NCBI GenBank assembly: GCA_963734065.1
Contig: CAVTFN010000004.1
Location: forward strand, 496,001-560,000
DNA length: 64,000 nt
Source of the DNA: DATBLE01 sp963734065
GTDB lineage: Bacteria > Actinomycetota > Thermoleophilia > Gaiellales > Gaiellaceae
Direction of reading: 5' to 3'
The notes under the pieces were generated by a model that had not been told where the DNA came from, did no database searches, and saw nothing but the letters and a program-made list of their open reading frames with translations. The position numbers were made by a program, and so were the translations under genes. Shown here piece after piece: positions 25,887-37,295 of this stretch; the stretch's first letter is position 1, and each line of letters starts with the position of its first letter.

Positions 25887-27146
25887 ATGTCGGCCCGGAA
25901 TCGCGAGCTCGTCAACCTCGTCGCGGTCGGGATCATCACCGGCCTCGGCTTCGCGAGCGTGTACATCGCGCGCCAGTCGGTGATCTCGGCCGGCTCGGTC
26001 TCCTACGCGCTGATCTTCCTCGGCCTCTACCTGATCGCGCACGTGATCACCCGCTACACGGTGCCCTGGTCGGACCCGTACCTGCTCCCGCTGGCGGGTC
26101 TGCTGACCGCGATCGGGCTGACGGAGATCTACCGTCTCGGGTCGACCGACGCCTTCAGACAGGGCTTCTGGATCGTCGTCGGCGTCGGCGTGTTCGCGCT
26201 CACGCTGATCCTGCTCCGCGACGACTTCCGCGTGCTCGAGAACTACAAGTACCTGTTCGGGGTCTCGGCGGTCGGGCTGCTGATCCTGCCCGCGCTGCCC
26301 GTGATCGGCACGACCATCAACGGGGCCCGGCTCTGGGTGAAGCTCGGGCCGATCCAGTTCCAGCCGGGCGAGCTCGCCAAGATCGCGCTGATCGTGTTCC
26401 TCGCCGGCTACCTGCGCGAGAAGCGCGAGGTGCTCGCCCAGGGCAGGCTGAAGGACTTCGGGCCGCTGCTCCTGATCTGGGGGGCGGCGATGCTCGTGCT
26501 GGTCGAGACCAACGACCTCGGCAGCGCCCTCCTCTACTTCGGGATCTTCCTGGCGATGCTGTACGTCGCCACCGGCCGGGTGCTCTTCGTCGCGATCGGG
26601 CTCGTGCTCTTCGTCGGCGGAGCGGCAGCCGCGTACCAGACGGTCGCGCGGGTGCAGGAGCGCGTCGACATCTGGCTGAATCCCTGGCAGGACCCGCACG
26701 GGAAGGGCTACCAGCTCGTCCAGTCCTCCTACTCGATCGCGCACGGCGGCTTCTGGGGCACGGGCCTCGGCCGCGGGACGTTCACGACCACGGGCGGCAG
26801 CAATCTGATCCCCTTCGTGAACACCGACTTCATCTACTCGGCGCTGGCACAGGAGCTGGGCCTGATCGGGGCGGCCGGCGTCCTGCTCCTCTACATGGTC
26901 TTCGTCCTGCGCGGGTTCCGGATCTCCGTGCTCGCCGACGACGGCTTCTCGAAGCTGCTCGGCGCCGGGCTCACCTTCGCCTTCGCGCTCCAGACCTTCA
27001 TCATCGTCGGCGGCCTGCTGCGCGTGATCCCGCTGACCGGGATCACGCTGCCGTTCGTCAGCTACGGCGGGTCGAGCATCGTCGCGAACTTCATCCTGCT
27101 CGCCGGCCTGCTCCTCGTCTCCAACCGCGCAAACGTGCCGAGGTGA
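25887..27146 (+). CDS. FtsW/RodA family peptidoglycan glycosyltransferase (SEDS)
   Basis: A 419-residue SEDS protein with about ten transmembrane helices that polymerises lipid II with the partner PBP encoded next. Signatures are TTINGARLWVKLGPIQFQPGELAKIALIVFLAGYL and the C-terminal LPFVSYGGSSIVANFILLAGLLL. ATG starts 2 nt after pstP. Whether it serves elongation (RodA) or division (FtsW) cannot be settled; in this gene order it is usually called RodA. Confidence 0.94.
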   Translation: MSARNRELVNLVAVGIITGLGFASVYIARQSVISAGSVSYALIFLGLYLIAHVITRYTVPWSDPYLLPLAGLLTAIGLTEIYRLGSTDAFRQGFWIVVGVGVFALTLILLRDDFRVLENYKYLFGVSAVGLLILPALPVIGTTINGARLWVKLGPIQFQPGELAKIALIVFLAGYLREKREVLAQGRLKDFGPLLLIWGAAMLVLVETNDLGSALLYFGIFLAMLYVATGRVLFVAIGLVLFVGGAAAAYQTVARVQERVDIWLNPWQDPHGKGYQLVQSSYSIAHGGFWGTGLGRGTFTTTGGSNLIPFVNTDFIYSALAQELGLIGAAGVLLLYMVFVLRGFRISVLADDGFSKLLGAGLTFAFALQTFIIVGGLLRVIPLTGITLPFVSYGGSSIVANFILLAGLLLVSNRANVPR

Positions 27147-27150
27147 GCGC

Positions 27151-28635
27151 GTGAACAGGCAGATCACCCGCGTCGCCGTCGTCGCGCTCGGACTGCTCGC
27201 CGCGCTCGTGGTCGCGACCACCTACTGGCAGACGTGGGCGCCGCCCGGTCTGGCCGCGCGGCAGGACAACGCGATCCTGCGGGTCGCGCAGTTCAAAATC
27301 CGCCGCGGGCTGATCTACGCGGCCGACGGCAGGCTCCTCGCTGCCCGGCGCGCCCAGAAGGTCGACGGCCAGACGTTCTACTTCCGCCGCTACCCCAGCG
27401 GGCCGCTCGCCGCCCAGGTGGTCGGCTACTCGACGCAGTCCCGCTCGCGGGCAGGCCTCGAACGCTCGCTCGACGACTACCTGACCGCCTCGAACTCGCA
27501 CCTGAACACCGTCCTCCGCCGGACGCTGGACAGCCTCAAGGGCACCACCGTCACCGGCAACAACCTCGTGCTGACGATCGACTCGAAGGCGCAGCAGGCC
27601 GCGCTCGACGCGCTAGACGGGAACTGCGGCGCCGTGGTCGCGCTCGACCCGCGCACCGGCGCCGTGCTGGTGATGGCCTCATCGCCGTCGTACGACCCGA
27701 ACCTCGTCGAGCGTCACTTCGGCGAGATCGCGAGGCGCGCGAGGAACGTGAACTGCTCGCCCGGAGCGCCGCTGATCAACCGTGCAACCGCCGGGCTGTA
27801 TACCCCCGGGTCGACCTTCAAGGTGGTGACCGCGGCGGCCGCGCTCGACTCCGGCAAGTTCACGCCGGACTCGAGCTTCGTCGACCCCGGCTACTGCACC
27901 GAGTACGGCAAGAAGGTGTCGAACTTCGCCGACCAGAGCGGCCCGGAGGTCTTCGGGCGCGTGAGCCTCAGCACCGCGCTCCAGCACTCGATCAACGCCG
28001 TGTTCTGTGAGATCGGCAAGGCGATCGGCCCGCTGACGATCCTCGACTACGCACGGAGGTTCGGGTTCTACGACGACCCGCCGCTGGAGACGCCCTCCAG
28101 CGAGCGCTCGCCGAGCGGCCTCTACGACAAGGGACGCCTGTTCCGCCCGCACGACCCGAACCAGGTCGACCCGGGGCGGCTCGCGTTCGGGCAGGAGCGG
28201 CTCCAGGTGACGCCGCTGCAGATGGCGATGGTCGCGGCCGGAATCGCCAACGACGGCGTCGTCATGCAGCCGTACGTCGTCCAGAAGATCACCGCACCGG
28301 ACGGCTCGACGATCGTCCGCCACAAGCCGAAGGTCCACTCACGCGCGGTCTCGCCGCAGACCGCGAACGAGCTGACGGCGATGATGGAGTCGGTCGTCAC
28401 CGGCGGCACCGGCACCAACGCGCAGATCCCCGGCGTGGCGGTGGCGGGCAAGACCGGCACGGCCGAGACCGGCGCACCGGGCGTGAACACGACCTCGTTC
28501 ATCGCGTTCGCACCGACCGACGCGCCGCGGGTCGCGATCGCGGTGTTCCTCGAGAATCAGCACGGCGTCGGCGGTCAGACCGCGGCTCCGATCGCGAAGA
28601 CGGTCATGGAAACCTTGCTCCGGCGGCGTCCCTAA
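27151..28635 (+). CDS. pbpA: class B penicillin-binding protein (PbpA type)
   Basis: Peptidoglycan transpeptidase of 494 residues. An N-terminal membrane anchor (about 7-25) precedes a PBP dimerisation segment and the transpeptidase domain. The catalytic serine is in STFK (~221), the SxN motif is SIN (~280) and the third motif is KTGTAE (~434). GTG start 4 nt after the SEDS gene. In mycobacteria PbpA is a PknB substrate, consistent with the next gene. Confidence 0.95.
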   Translation: MNRQITRVAVVALGLLAALVVATTYWQTWAPPGLAARQDNAILRVAQFKIRRGLIYAADGRLLAARRAQKVDGQTFYFRRYPSGPLAAQVVGYSTQSRSRAGLERSLDDYLTASNSHLNTVLRRTLDSLKGTTVTGNNLVLTIDSKAQQAALDALDGNCGAVVALDPRTGAVLVMASSPSYDPNLVERHFGEIARRARNVNCSPGAPLINRATAGLYTPGSTFKVVTAAAALDSGKFTPDSSFVDPGYCTEYGKKVSNFADQSGPEVFGRVSLSTALQHSINAVFCEIGKAIGPLTILDYARRFGFYDDPPLETPSSERSPSGLYDKGRLFRPHDPNQVDPGRLAFGQERLQVTPLQMAMVAAGIANDGVVMQPYVVQKITAPDGSTIVRHKPKVHSRAVSPQTANELTAMMESVVTGGTGTNAQIPGVAVAGKTGTAETGAPGVNTTSFIAFAPTDAPRVAIAVFLENQHGVGGQTAAPIAKTVMETLLRRRP

Positions 28636-28648
28636 CCTTAGGACGAGG

Positions 28649-30648
<2,000 letters not shown>

Positions 30649-30652
<4 letters not shown>

Positions 30653-31695
30653 CCGCCCGCCGGCGGGTCGCGGTGCTGATGGGCGGGCGCTCCTCGGAGC
30701 ATCCGATCTCGCTCGCGTCGGCACGGTCGGTGATCGACGGCCTCGATCCCGAGCGCTACGAGGTGGTCACCCTCGAGATCGACCGGGACGGTCGCTGGTC
30801 CCTCCCGTCCGGCCAGGTCCCCAAGCATTTAGACCAGGGGACAGTCCCGGGGACAGTTCCCGGGACATTGCCCGTTCCGGCCGCGTCCGGCGAGGTTGCG
30901 GCCACGCTGGCCGACGTGGAGGTGGTGCTGCCGATCCTCCACGGGCCCTTCGGCGAGGACGGCCGCCTGCAGGGGCTCCTGGAGATGGCCGGCGTCCCGT
31001 ACGTGGGAGCCGACCACGCCGCCTCGGCGATCTGCATGGACAAGGACCTGTTCAAGGCGGTCATGCGCGACCAGGGGATCCCGGTCACCCGCAACGTGAC
31101 GCTCAGGGCTGGAAACAGCGATGCGCCGGAGAACCCGTTCGGCTACCCGGTGTTCGTGAAGCCGGCGCGGCTCGGCTCGTCGGTGGGGATCTCGAAGGCC
31201 CACGACGACGAGGAGCTCCGCGCCGCGGTCGAGCTGGCCTTCCGCCACGACGAGAAGGTCCTCGTCGAGGAGTTCGTCTCCGGGGTCGAGGTCGAGGTCG
31301 GCGTGCTCGGCAACCGCGAGCCGTTCGCGTCGCTGGTCGGCGAGATCCTCGTCACGCACAACGAGTGGTACGACTACGAGGCCAAGTACGACGAGGGCGA
31401 GATGAAGCTCGTCGTCCCGGCCCGGATCACGCCCGATCAGACCGCCCGCGTGCAGCAGCTGGCGGTGCAGGCCTTCGTCGCCACCGAATGCGAGGGGATG
31501 GCGCGGGTCGACTGCTTCGTCACGGGCGACGGCGAGGTGCTGATCAACGAGCTGAACACGATCCCGGGCTTCACCTCGACCAGCGTGTACGCGGAGCTCT
31601 TCGAGGCGTCCGGGATCCCGTACCCGGACCTGCTCGACCGGCTGGTCGAGCTCGCGCTCGAACGGCACGAGCGCCGCAGCAGGCTCAGCTACTAG
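30649..31695 (+). CDS. ddl: D-alanine--D-alanine ligase with in-frame repeat insertion
   Basis: ATP-grasp ligase making the D-Ala-D-Ala dipeptide of peptidoglycan; 348 residues. Motifs are VLMGGRSSEHPISL, LHGPFGEDGRLQGLLE, KPARLGSSVGISK and DCFVTGDGEVLINELNTIPGFTSTSVY. GTG start overlaps the pknB stop by GTGA, placing it in the kinase operon. Residues about 63-75 are encoded by three tandem copies of a GGGACAGTCCC-like repeat, giving GTVPGTVPGTLP, in a loop that is variable in the family. The reading frame and all catalytic motifs are intact. Confidence 0.94.
30837..30873 (+). repeat. three tandem GGGACAGTCCC-like units inside ddl
   Basis: GGGGACAGTCCC (30837-30848), GGGGACAGTTCCC (30849-30861) and GGGACATTGCCC (30862-30873) abut one another. 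The same 11-12 base palindrome occurs in intergenic gaps of this window and in sufD. Confidence 0.8.
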
Positions 31696-31702
31696 AGGCG
31701 GA

Positions 31703-32110
31703 TCACAGTGTGGCCGCGAGCCGGTCGGCCACGGCCTCCAGCACCTTGCCCTGGATCTCGGGCGAGTTGCGCAGGAGCTCCCGGAACGCGCGGTCGGTGA
31801 TCACCAGCGCGCGCATCTGGGTCGTCGCGGTCACGGTCGCTGTCCTCGCCTTGTCCGTGACGAGCGCGATCTCGCCGAAGAAGTCGCCCTCGCCGAGGGA
31901 TGCCAGCTCACGGCCGTCGCTGCGGACGCCGGCGCTGCCCTCTAGGAGCACGAAGAACTCCCGTCCGCGGTCGCCCTCGGCGGTCAGCACCTTCCCGGCG
32001 GGCAGGTCGACCTCGTCGGCCAGGCTCGCAATGGTCTCCAGCTCCCTCTTCGAGCAGCGCGCGAACAGCGGCACCTTCGACATCGCTGCGATCTTCGGAT
32101 CCGATTTCAT
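31703..32110 (-). CDS. cyclic nucleotide-binding domain protein
   Basis: A 135-residue protein that is essentially one cNMP-binding domain: VPLFARCSKRELETIASLADEV, GKVLTAEGDRGREFFVLLEGSAGV and the phosphate-binding cassette GEGDFFGEIALVTDKARTATVTA. No DNA-binding or catalytic domain is attached, so it is a stand-alone sensor or regulatory subunit. A TAGACT box lies 13 nt upstream of the ATG. It converges with ddl, 7 nt apart, and lies downstream of a Ser/Thr kinase gene on its own strand. Confidence 0.9.
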   Translation of the reverse strand: MKSDPKIAAMSKVPLFARCSKRELETIASLADEVDLPAGKVLTAEGDRGREFFVLLEGSAGVRSDGRELASLGEGDFFGEIALVTDKARTATVTATTQMRALVITDRAFRELLRNSPEIQGKVLEAVADRLAATL

Positions 32111-32137
32111 CGCGATCCGGGCGAGTCTACTTCCGAA

Positions 32138-33583
32138 TCAGCCCGCCGTCACCTCGTTCACGTGGCTGCGCGGGTACCCGGCCGAGAGCCGGGTGATCCA
32201 GAGCAGGTAGTACCGCCGCGCCGGGTCGACGGAGAGCCTGAAGGACGTCCGCGCGCCCACTGTTTGCGATTGCGAGACCGGCGTGAAGCCGCCGGTGGAC
32301 GACGAGCTCGCCTCGACCCTGGCCGTGTAACCCGGCGTGTCGGTGACCACGGTGAGCGAGCCGAGCTTCACCGGCCGGCGGGCGTCGAGGACGATCCCGA
32401 CGCCGTTCTTGAGCCCGCCGAACGTGACGCTGCCCCGGTAGTCCTCCGTCTCCCAGAACGTCTGCACGTTCCCGTCGGTCGCGTTCGGCACCTCCTCGTC
32501 GTGCTCCTGTCCGTCACCCTGGGGGTCGTAGGCGTTCGACGCGACCAGCCGGACGGGTGCCCCTCCCCCGCCACCGCCTCCGGCGTCGGAGTCCGTACGG
32601 CGAACGCCGTAGTAGGCGCCCACTGCGACCGCGACGGCCGCGAGGCCGACCAGCAGCACCACGAGCGGCGACCAGCGCCGCCGGCGCCCGCGCTGCGGGC
32701 GCGTGCTCCGCGGCGGCGCCTTGGGCGCCACGATCACCGTCCGGTCGTCGTCGAGCTGGCCGAGACCCGCCAGGCAGGCGGAGAGCTCGGCGACCAGCTC
32801 GTCCATCGTCTCGAAGCGGTCGTCCGGGTCCTTCGCCAGCGCGCGGCGCAAGGCGGCGTCCACGCGCAGGGGGACGTCCGGCCGGGCGTGGGTAATGCTC
32901 GGCACCGGGTCGTTCACGTGGCGCATGGCGACCGAGACGAAGCTGTCGCCGGAGTAGGGCGGCTGTCCGGCGAGCAGCTCGTAGAGAACCGCGCCGAGCG
33001 AGTAGATGTCCGTGCGGGCGTCGACCTGCCGGCCGGTCGCCTGCTCGGGCGAGATGTACTCGCTGGTCCCGAGCACGGTTCCCGTCTGCGTGAGCCCGAC
33101 CTGCACGTCGAGCGATCTGGCGATCCCGAAGTCGGTCACCTTCGCGTCGCCGCCGGCGAGGAGCACGTTCTGCGGCTTCACGTCACGGTGGACGAGCCCC
33201 TGCGTGTGGGCGAACGCGAGCGCGCGGCCGATCTGGATGCCGAGCTCGAGCGCCTCGCGCACCGGCAGCCGCCCCTTGCTGCCGACCAGCTGCTTGAGGT
33301 TCTCCCCGTCGACGTACTCGAAGACGATGAACTGGCGGCCGTCGGCCTCGCCGCGGTCGATGACGGTGACGATGTTCGGGTGCGAGAGCTTCGCCGCCGA
33401 ACGCGCCTCGCGCCGGAACCGTTCGACGTAGTCCTCGTCCCGCGAGTAGTGCTCGTGCAGCACCTTGATCGCGACCCGGCGCTCGAGCAGCCGGTCGCGA
33501 GCGCGGTAGACGCTCGACATGCCACCGGTGCCGACGAGCTCCTCGAGCTCGTACCGATCCGCGACCACCTCGCCGACGACCAT
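32138..33583 (-). CDS. Ser/Thr protein kinase with extracellular discoidin-like domain
   Basis: A 481-residue receptor kinase. Kinase domain at about 11-265: VGTGGMSSVYRARD, HRDVKPQNVLL, DFGIARSLDV and GTSEYISPEQATGR. After an Arg-rich linker a transmembrane helix (about 300-322) leads to a Gly-rich spacer and a C-terminal beta domain (about 340-481) whose pattern (DPQGDGQEHDEEVPNATDGNVQTFWETEDY) resembles F5/8 type C or NPCBM carbohydrate-binding domains. It may sense cell-wall or environmental glycans, which is inference. Confidence 0.9.
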   Translation of the reverse strand: MVVGEVVADRYELEELVGTGGMSSVYRARDRLLERRVAIKVLHEHYSRDEDYVERFRREARSAAKLSHPNIVTVIDRGEADGRQFIVFEYVDGENLKQLVGSKGRLPVREALELGIQIGRALAFAHTQGLVHRDVKPQNVLLAGGDAKVTDFGIARSLDVQVGLTQTGTVLGTSEYISPEQATGRQVDARTDIYSLGAVLYELLAGQPPYSGDSFVSVAMRHVNDPVPSITHARPDVPLRVDAALRRALAKDPDDRFETMDELVAELSACLAGLGQLDDDRTVIVAPKAPPRSTRPQRGRRRRWSPLVVLLVGLAAVAVAVGAYYGVRRTDSDAGGGGGGGAPVRLVASNAYDPQGDGQEHDEEVPNATDGNVQTFWETEDYRGSVTFGGLKNGVGIVLDARRPVKLGSLTVVTDTPGYTARVEASSSSTGGFTPVSQSQTVGARTSFRLSVDPARRYYLLWITRLSAGYPRSHVNEVTAG

Positions 33584-33639
33584 TCGGGAGATTTTCCCTG
33601 CGCCGGCGCAGCTACGCGCCGATGGCCCTGCTCAGCGGG

Positions 33640-34962
33640 CTAGTCGAGGACGCGCTCGAGCGCCTGCTCCCAGACCCCGAGTGCCTCCTCCAGCTCCGCA
33701 TCCCCGATCGTCAGCGGAACGAGGACGCGGACGGCGTTCGAGTACGTGCCGGCGCTGAGCAGCAGCAGGCCGTTGCGGAAGGCCTCCTCGCAGACGGCCG
33801 AGACCAGCTCCGGCGCCGGGTCCTTCGACTCGCGGTCGTGGACGAGCTCGATCGCGAGCATCGCGCCGAGCCCGCGGACGTCGCCGATCTCCTCGTGGCG
33901 CTCCTGCCAGCCCAGCATGCGCGCCCTGATCGTCTCCCCGACCACTGCGCCGCGCTCGAGCACGCTCTCGTCGTCGAAGACGTCGAGCACGGCGAGGGCG
34001 GCCGCCAGCGCGACCGGATTGCCGACGTAGGTGCCGCCGACCGCGTTCGGCCCCGGGGCGTCCATGATCTCGGCGCGCCCGAGCACGCCCGAGAGCGGCA
34101 GGCCGGCCGCGATCGACTTGGCAACCGTGAGCAGGTCGGGCTCGACACCGTAGTGCTCGATCGCGAAGAGCTTCCCCGTCCGTCCGAACCCGGTCTGCAC
34201 CTCGTCGACGACCATGACGATGCCGTTGTCGTCGCAGATCCGGCGGATCCCCTCCATGAACTCCCGCGGCGCGACGACGAAGCCACCCTCGCCCTGCACG
34301 GGCTCGACGACGATCGCCGCCACCGTCTCGGCCGCGACCTGCGTGACGAGCGCGCGCTCGAGCGCCTCGAGCGCGGCGCCAGCGCCGGGCCCGCGGTAGT
34401 CGTTCGCGAACGGCACACGGTAGATCTCGGGTGCGAACGGGCCGAGACCCGCCTTGTACGGATGGGTCTTGGAGGTCAGGGACAGCGAGAGCAGCGTCCG
34501 TCCGTGGAAGCCGCCCTCGAAGGCGATCACGGCGGGGCGGCCGGTGACGCTGCGGGCGAACTTGACCGCGTTCTCGACCGCCTCGGTGCCGGCGTTGAAG
34601 AACGCGGCCTTCGCCGGGCCGGAGAACGGCGACCGCTCCAGCAGCCGCTCTGCCAGCTCGACGTACAGCTCGTACGGGATGATCGTGAAGTCGGTGTGGG
34701 CGAAGCGCGCGAGCTGCTCCTGCGCGGCGGCGACCACCTGCGGGTTCGAGTGACCGATGTTCTGGCAACCGACCCCGCCGGTGAAGTCGACGAACGTGTT
34801 TCCGTCGACGTCGGTGAGCAGTGCGCCCTGCGCCGACGCGGCCACGATCGGGAACGCGACCGCCAGCGGCGCCGCCACGACCCGCTCCTTGCGCTCGAGA
34901 ATCGCGCGGGAGCGCGGCCCCGGAACCTCGGTGCGGAGCTCGATCGAACGGGTCGCGGCCAT
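33640..34962 (-). CDS. gabT: class III aminotransferase (4-aminobutyrate aminotransferase type)
   Basis: PLP enzyme of 440 residues, probably transaminating GABA or another omega-amino acid. It shows GALLTDVDGNTFVDFTGGVGCQNIGHSNP, the PLP-stacking NAGTEAVENAVKFAR, EPVQGEGGF, VVDEVQTGFGRTGKLFA and the Schiff-base lysine in LLTVAKSIAAGLPLSG. The frame is open far upstream, but the ATG at 34962 lies 6 nt after a TATCGT box and matches family N-termini. Ornithine and acetylornithine aminotransferases are related alternatives. Confidence 0.9.
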   Translation of the reverse strand: MAATRSIELRTEVPGPRSRAILERKERVVAAPLAVAFPIVAASAQGALLTDVDGNTFVDFTGGVGCQNIGHSNPQVVAAAQEQLARFAHTDFTIIPYELYVELAERLLERSPFSGPAKAAFFNAGTEAVENAVKFARSVTGRPAVIAFEGGFHGRTLLSLSLTSKTHPYKAGLGPFAPEIYRVPFANDYRGPGAGAALEALERALVTQVAAETVAAIVVEPVQGEGGFVVAPREFMEGIRRICDDNGIVMVVDEVQTGFGRTGKLFAIEHYGVEPDLLTVAKSIAAGLPLSGVLGRAEIMDAPGPNAVGGTYVGNPVALAAALAVLDVFDDESVLERGAVVGETIRARMLGWQERHEEIGDVRGLGAMLAIELVHDRESKDPAPELVSAVCEEAFRNGLLLLSAGTYSNAVRVLVPLTIGDAELEEALGVWEQALERVLD

Positions 34963-34968
34963 GGAGCC

Positions 34969-34974
34969 ACGATA
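34969..34974 (-). promoter_or_regulatory. leaderless -10 box of the class III aminotransferase
   Basis: TATCGT followed by GGCTCC and the ATG at 34962: a 6-nt gap that puts transcription start at the start codon. Confidence 0.55.
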
Positions 34975-35040
34975 GCTCAGCGACCGGATCGGGAGCCGTT
35001 CGTCACAATTGGTATCTGCCCACACAAGGAGGGGGGGAAG

Positions 35041-36684
35041 ATGAAGACAAACCGGTTGTTCGCGTCGGCGGTGATGTTCGCAGCCGGAGCCGCGCTGCTC
35101 ATGCTCGCCGGCTGCGGGAGCAGCAGCAAGAACGCGGAGGAGCAGACGACGGCCACCACTGCCACCACCGCGACCGGGGGTGGAACGCTGCGCGTCAACG
35201 TCTCCACCACCGACGTCCAGTCGATCGACCCCGCCATCGACTACGAGAACACCGGCTGGGCGATTCTCGACGCCACCTGCCTTAAGCTCGTCAACTACCC
35301 GGACAAGACGGGTCTCCCGGGAACGATCGTCATCCCCGAGGCCGCCACCGCGCTGCCGACCGTCTCGTCCGACGGCAAGACCTACACGTTCACCATCCGC
35401 AAGGGCTTCAAGTTCAACACCGGCGAGGAGATGACGGCGCAGACGTTCGCCCACGTGATCGACCGCGACCTCGCGCCGGCGCTGCAGTCGCCCGCGGTCA
35501 CCTTCCTGAGCGACGTCGTCGGCGCCGACGCGGTCGTCAACAAGAAGGCGACGCACGCCTCGGGCGTCACCGTCAAGGGGGACAAGCTGACCGTCAAGCT
35601 GACGCGCGTCGCGCCCGACTTCGTCGCACGGATGGCGATGAACTTCTTCTGCGCAGTCCCGCTGAAGCTGCCGGCGACGCCGCAGGAGACGCACATGGCG
35701 AGCGCTGGCCCCTACTACATCGCCTCGCGGACGCCGAACCGGCTGATCGTGGTGAAGAGCAACCCGAACTACGCCGGCACCCGGCCTCATCACGTCGACC
35801 AGATGTCGATCACGACGAACACGAACCAGAACCAGAGCCTGCTCCAGATCAAGAGCGGCCAGGCCGACTACGACCTGGGGCCGCTCCCGCCGGCCGCGAT
35901 CAGCGGGCTCGCGCAGCAGTACGGGGTGAACAAGTCGCAGTTCTTCGTCCACCCCGCGAACACCATCTACTACGCGGCCCTGAACACGCGGCGGCTCGAT
36001 CTCGACACACGCAAGGCGATCAACTACGCGATCGACCGGCCCGGGCTCGCCCGCCAGGCGGGCGCGCTCGCCGGCACGCCGACCAACCAGATCCTGCCTC
36101 CGACGCTGCGCGGCTACAAGAAGCTCGACCTGTATCCGGTCAACGGCCCCGACGTGGCCAAGGCGAAGCAGCTGATGCACGGGCGGAAGCTGACCGTCGA
36201 CCTGTACACGACGAACGACACGATCGGCGAGCAGCAGGGCCAGGTGTTCGTCAACGACCTGGCGCGGATCGGGATCAGCGTCAAGGTCAAGGCGATGCCG
36301 TTCGCGCTCCTGAACCGCGCGACGGGGGATCCGAACGAGCCGTACGACATCGTCGTCAACGGCTGGTTCGCCGACTACCCCGACCCGGTCGACTTCATCA
36401 ACACGCTGCTGGACGGAAACAACATCCACTCGCAGAACAACGTGAACGTCCCGCTGATGAACGTCCCGAAGTTCAACACCGCGATGCGGGAGGCCGCGAA
36501 GCTGAGCGGCTCGCCCCGGTACGAGGCCTACGGGAAGCTCGACGGCGACATCATGCGCGAGCAGGCTCCGTGGGCGTCGATGTACAACGGCAACATCCGC
36601 GAGTTCATCTCACCGCGGGTCGGTTGCTACCTGTACCAGCCGGCGTTCGGCGTCATGGACCTCGCCGCCGCCTGTCTCGAGTAG
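35041..36684 (+). CDS. ABC transporter substrate-binding lipoprotein, peptide/nickel family 5
   Basis: A 547-residue surface lipoprotein. The signal sequence ends in the lipobox LAGC (Cys ~28), followed by a Ser/Thr-rich linker and a family 5 solute-binding domain: STTDVQSIDPAIDYENTGW, YTFTIRKGFKFNTGEEMTAQTFAHVIDR and RKAINYAIDRPGLARQ. ATG with AAGGAGGGGGG directly upstream, a very strong ribosome-binding site. The ligand is probably an oligopeptide. No permease or ATPase gene is adjacent, so the partner transporter is elsewhere. Confidence 0.92.
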   Translation: MKTNRLFASAVMFAAGAALLMLAGCGSSSKNAEEQTTATTATTATGGGTLRVNVSTTDVQSIDPAIDYENTGWAILDATCLKLVNYPDKTGLPGTIVIPEAATALPTVSSDGKTYTFTIRKGFKFNTGEEMTAQTFAHVIDRDLAPALQSPAVTFLSDVVGADAVVNKKATHASGVTVKGDKLTVKLTRVAPDFVARMAMNFFCAVPLKLPATPQETHMASAGPYYIASRTPNRLIVVKSNPNYAGTRPHHVDQMSITTNTNQNQSLLQIKSGQADYDLGPLPPAAISGLAQQYGVNKSQFFVHPANTIYYAALNTRRLDLDTRKAINYAIDRPGLARQAGALAGTPTNQILPPTLRGYKKLDLYPVNGPDVAKAKQLMHGRKLTVDLYTTNDTIGEQQGQVFVNDLARIGISVKVKAMPFALLNRATGDPNEPYDIVVNGWFADYPDPVDFINTLLDGNNIHSQNNVNVPLMNVPKFNTAMREAAKLSGSPRYEAYGKLDGDIMREQAPWASMYNGNIREFISPRVGCYLYQPAFGVMDLAAACLE

Positions 36685-36718
36685 AGGAGAGGCATCGGAT
36701 CCGACCACGCCACCGACG

Positions 36719-36724
36719 TAGAAT
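36719..36724 (+). promoter_or_regulatory. leaderless -10 box of dcd
   Basis: TAGAAT, then 7 nt (CGGCGGC) to the GTG at 36732. Confidence 0.6.
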
Positions 36725-36731
36725 CGGCGGC

Positions 36732-37295
36732 GTGGTCCTCTCCGACCGCACGATCGAGCGGCTGCTCGGCGAGGGTCGCATCGAGATCGACCCCTACGAC
36801 CCGGGCCTCCTCCAGCCGTCCAGCGTGGACGTCCGCGTCGACCGCTACTTCCGGGTCTTCCGTAACTCACGGTACCCCTTCATCGACGTGAAGCAGGAGC
36901 AGGAGGACCTGACCGAGCTGGTGAAGGTCGACGGCGAGCCGTTCATCCTCCACCCCGGCGAGTTCGTCCTGGGATCGACGCTGGAGCGGATCAAGCTGCC
37001 CGACGACGTCGTCGCCCGGCTCGACGGAAAGTCGTCGCTCGGACGCCTCGGCCTGCTCATCCACTCGACCGCCGGCTTCATCGATCCGGGGTGGGACGGC
37101 CACGTGACGCTCGAGCTCTCGAACGTCGCCAACCTCCCGATCACCATCTACCCGGAGATGAAGATCGGCCAGCTCTCGTTCGTCCAGATGAGCGAGCCCT
37201 CGATGAACCCGTACGGCAGCGACGGGCTCGGCTCGAAGTACCAGGGCCAGCAGGGGCCGACGCCCAGCCGGTACTGGAGAAACTTCCAGAAGTGA
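36732..37295 (+). CDS. dcd: dCTP deaminase
   Basis: Deaminates dCTP in pyrimidine nucleotide synthesis; 187 residues of the trimeric dUTPase-like fold. The active-site core DGKSSLGRLGLLIHSTAGFIDPGWDGHVTLELSN contains the substrate-binding serines and arginine and the catalytic glutamate. The C-terminal lid ends SDGLGSKYQGQQGPTPSRYW. It may be the bifunctional dUMP-forming type found in mycobacteria, not resolved here. GTG start preceded by a leaderless -10; it overlaps the next gene by GTGA. Confidence 0.95.
   Translation: MVLSDRTIERLLGEGRIEIDPYDPGLLQPSSVDVRVDRYFRVFRNSRYPFIDVKQEQEDLTELVKVDGEPFILHPGEFVLGSTLERIKLPDDVVARLDGKSSLGRLGLLIHSTAGFIDPGWDGHVTLELSNVANLPITIYPEMKIGQLSFVQMSEPSMNPYGSDGLGSKYQGQQGPTPSRYWRNFQK

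Noticed and set aside
30837..30873. CRISPR-like tandem repeats
   Set aside because: The units are 12-13 bases, abut without spacers and lie inside an intact ddl frame.
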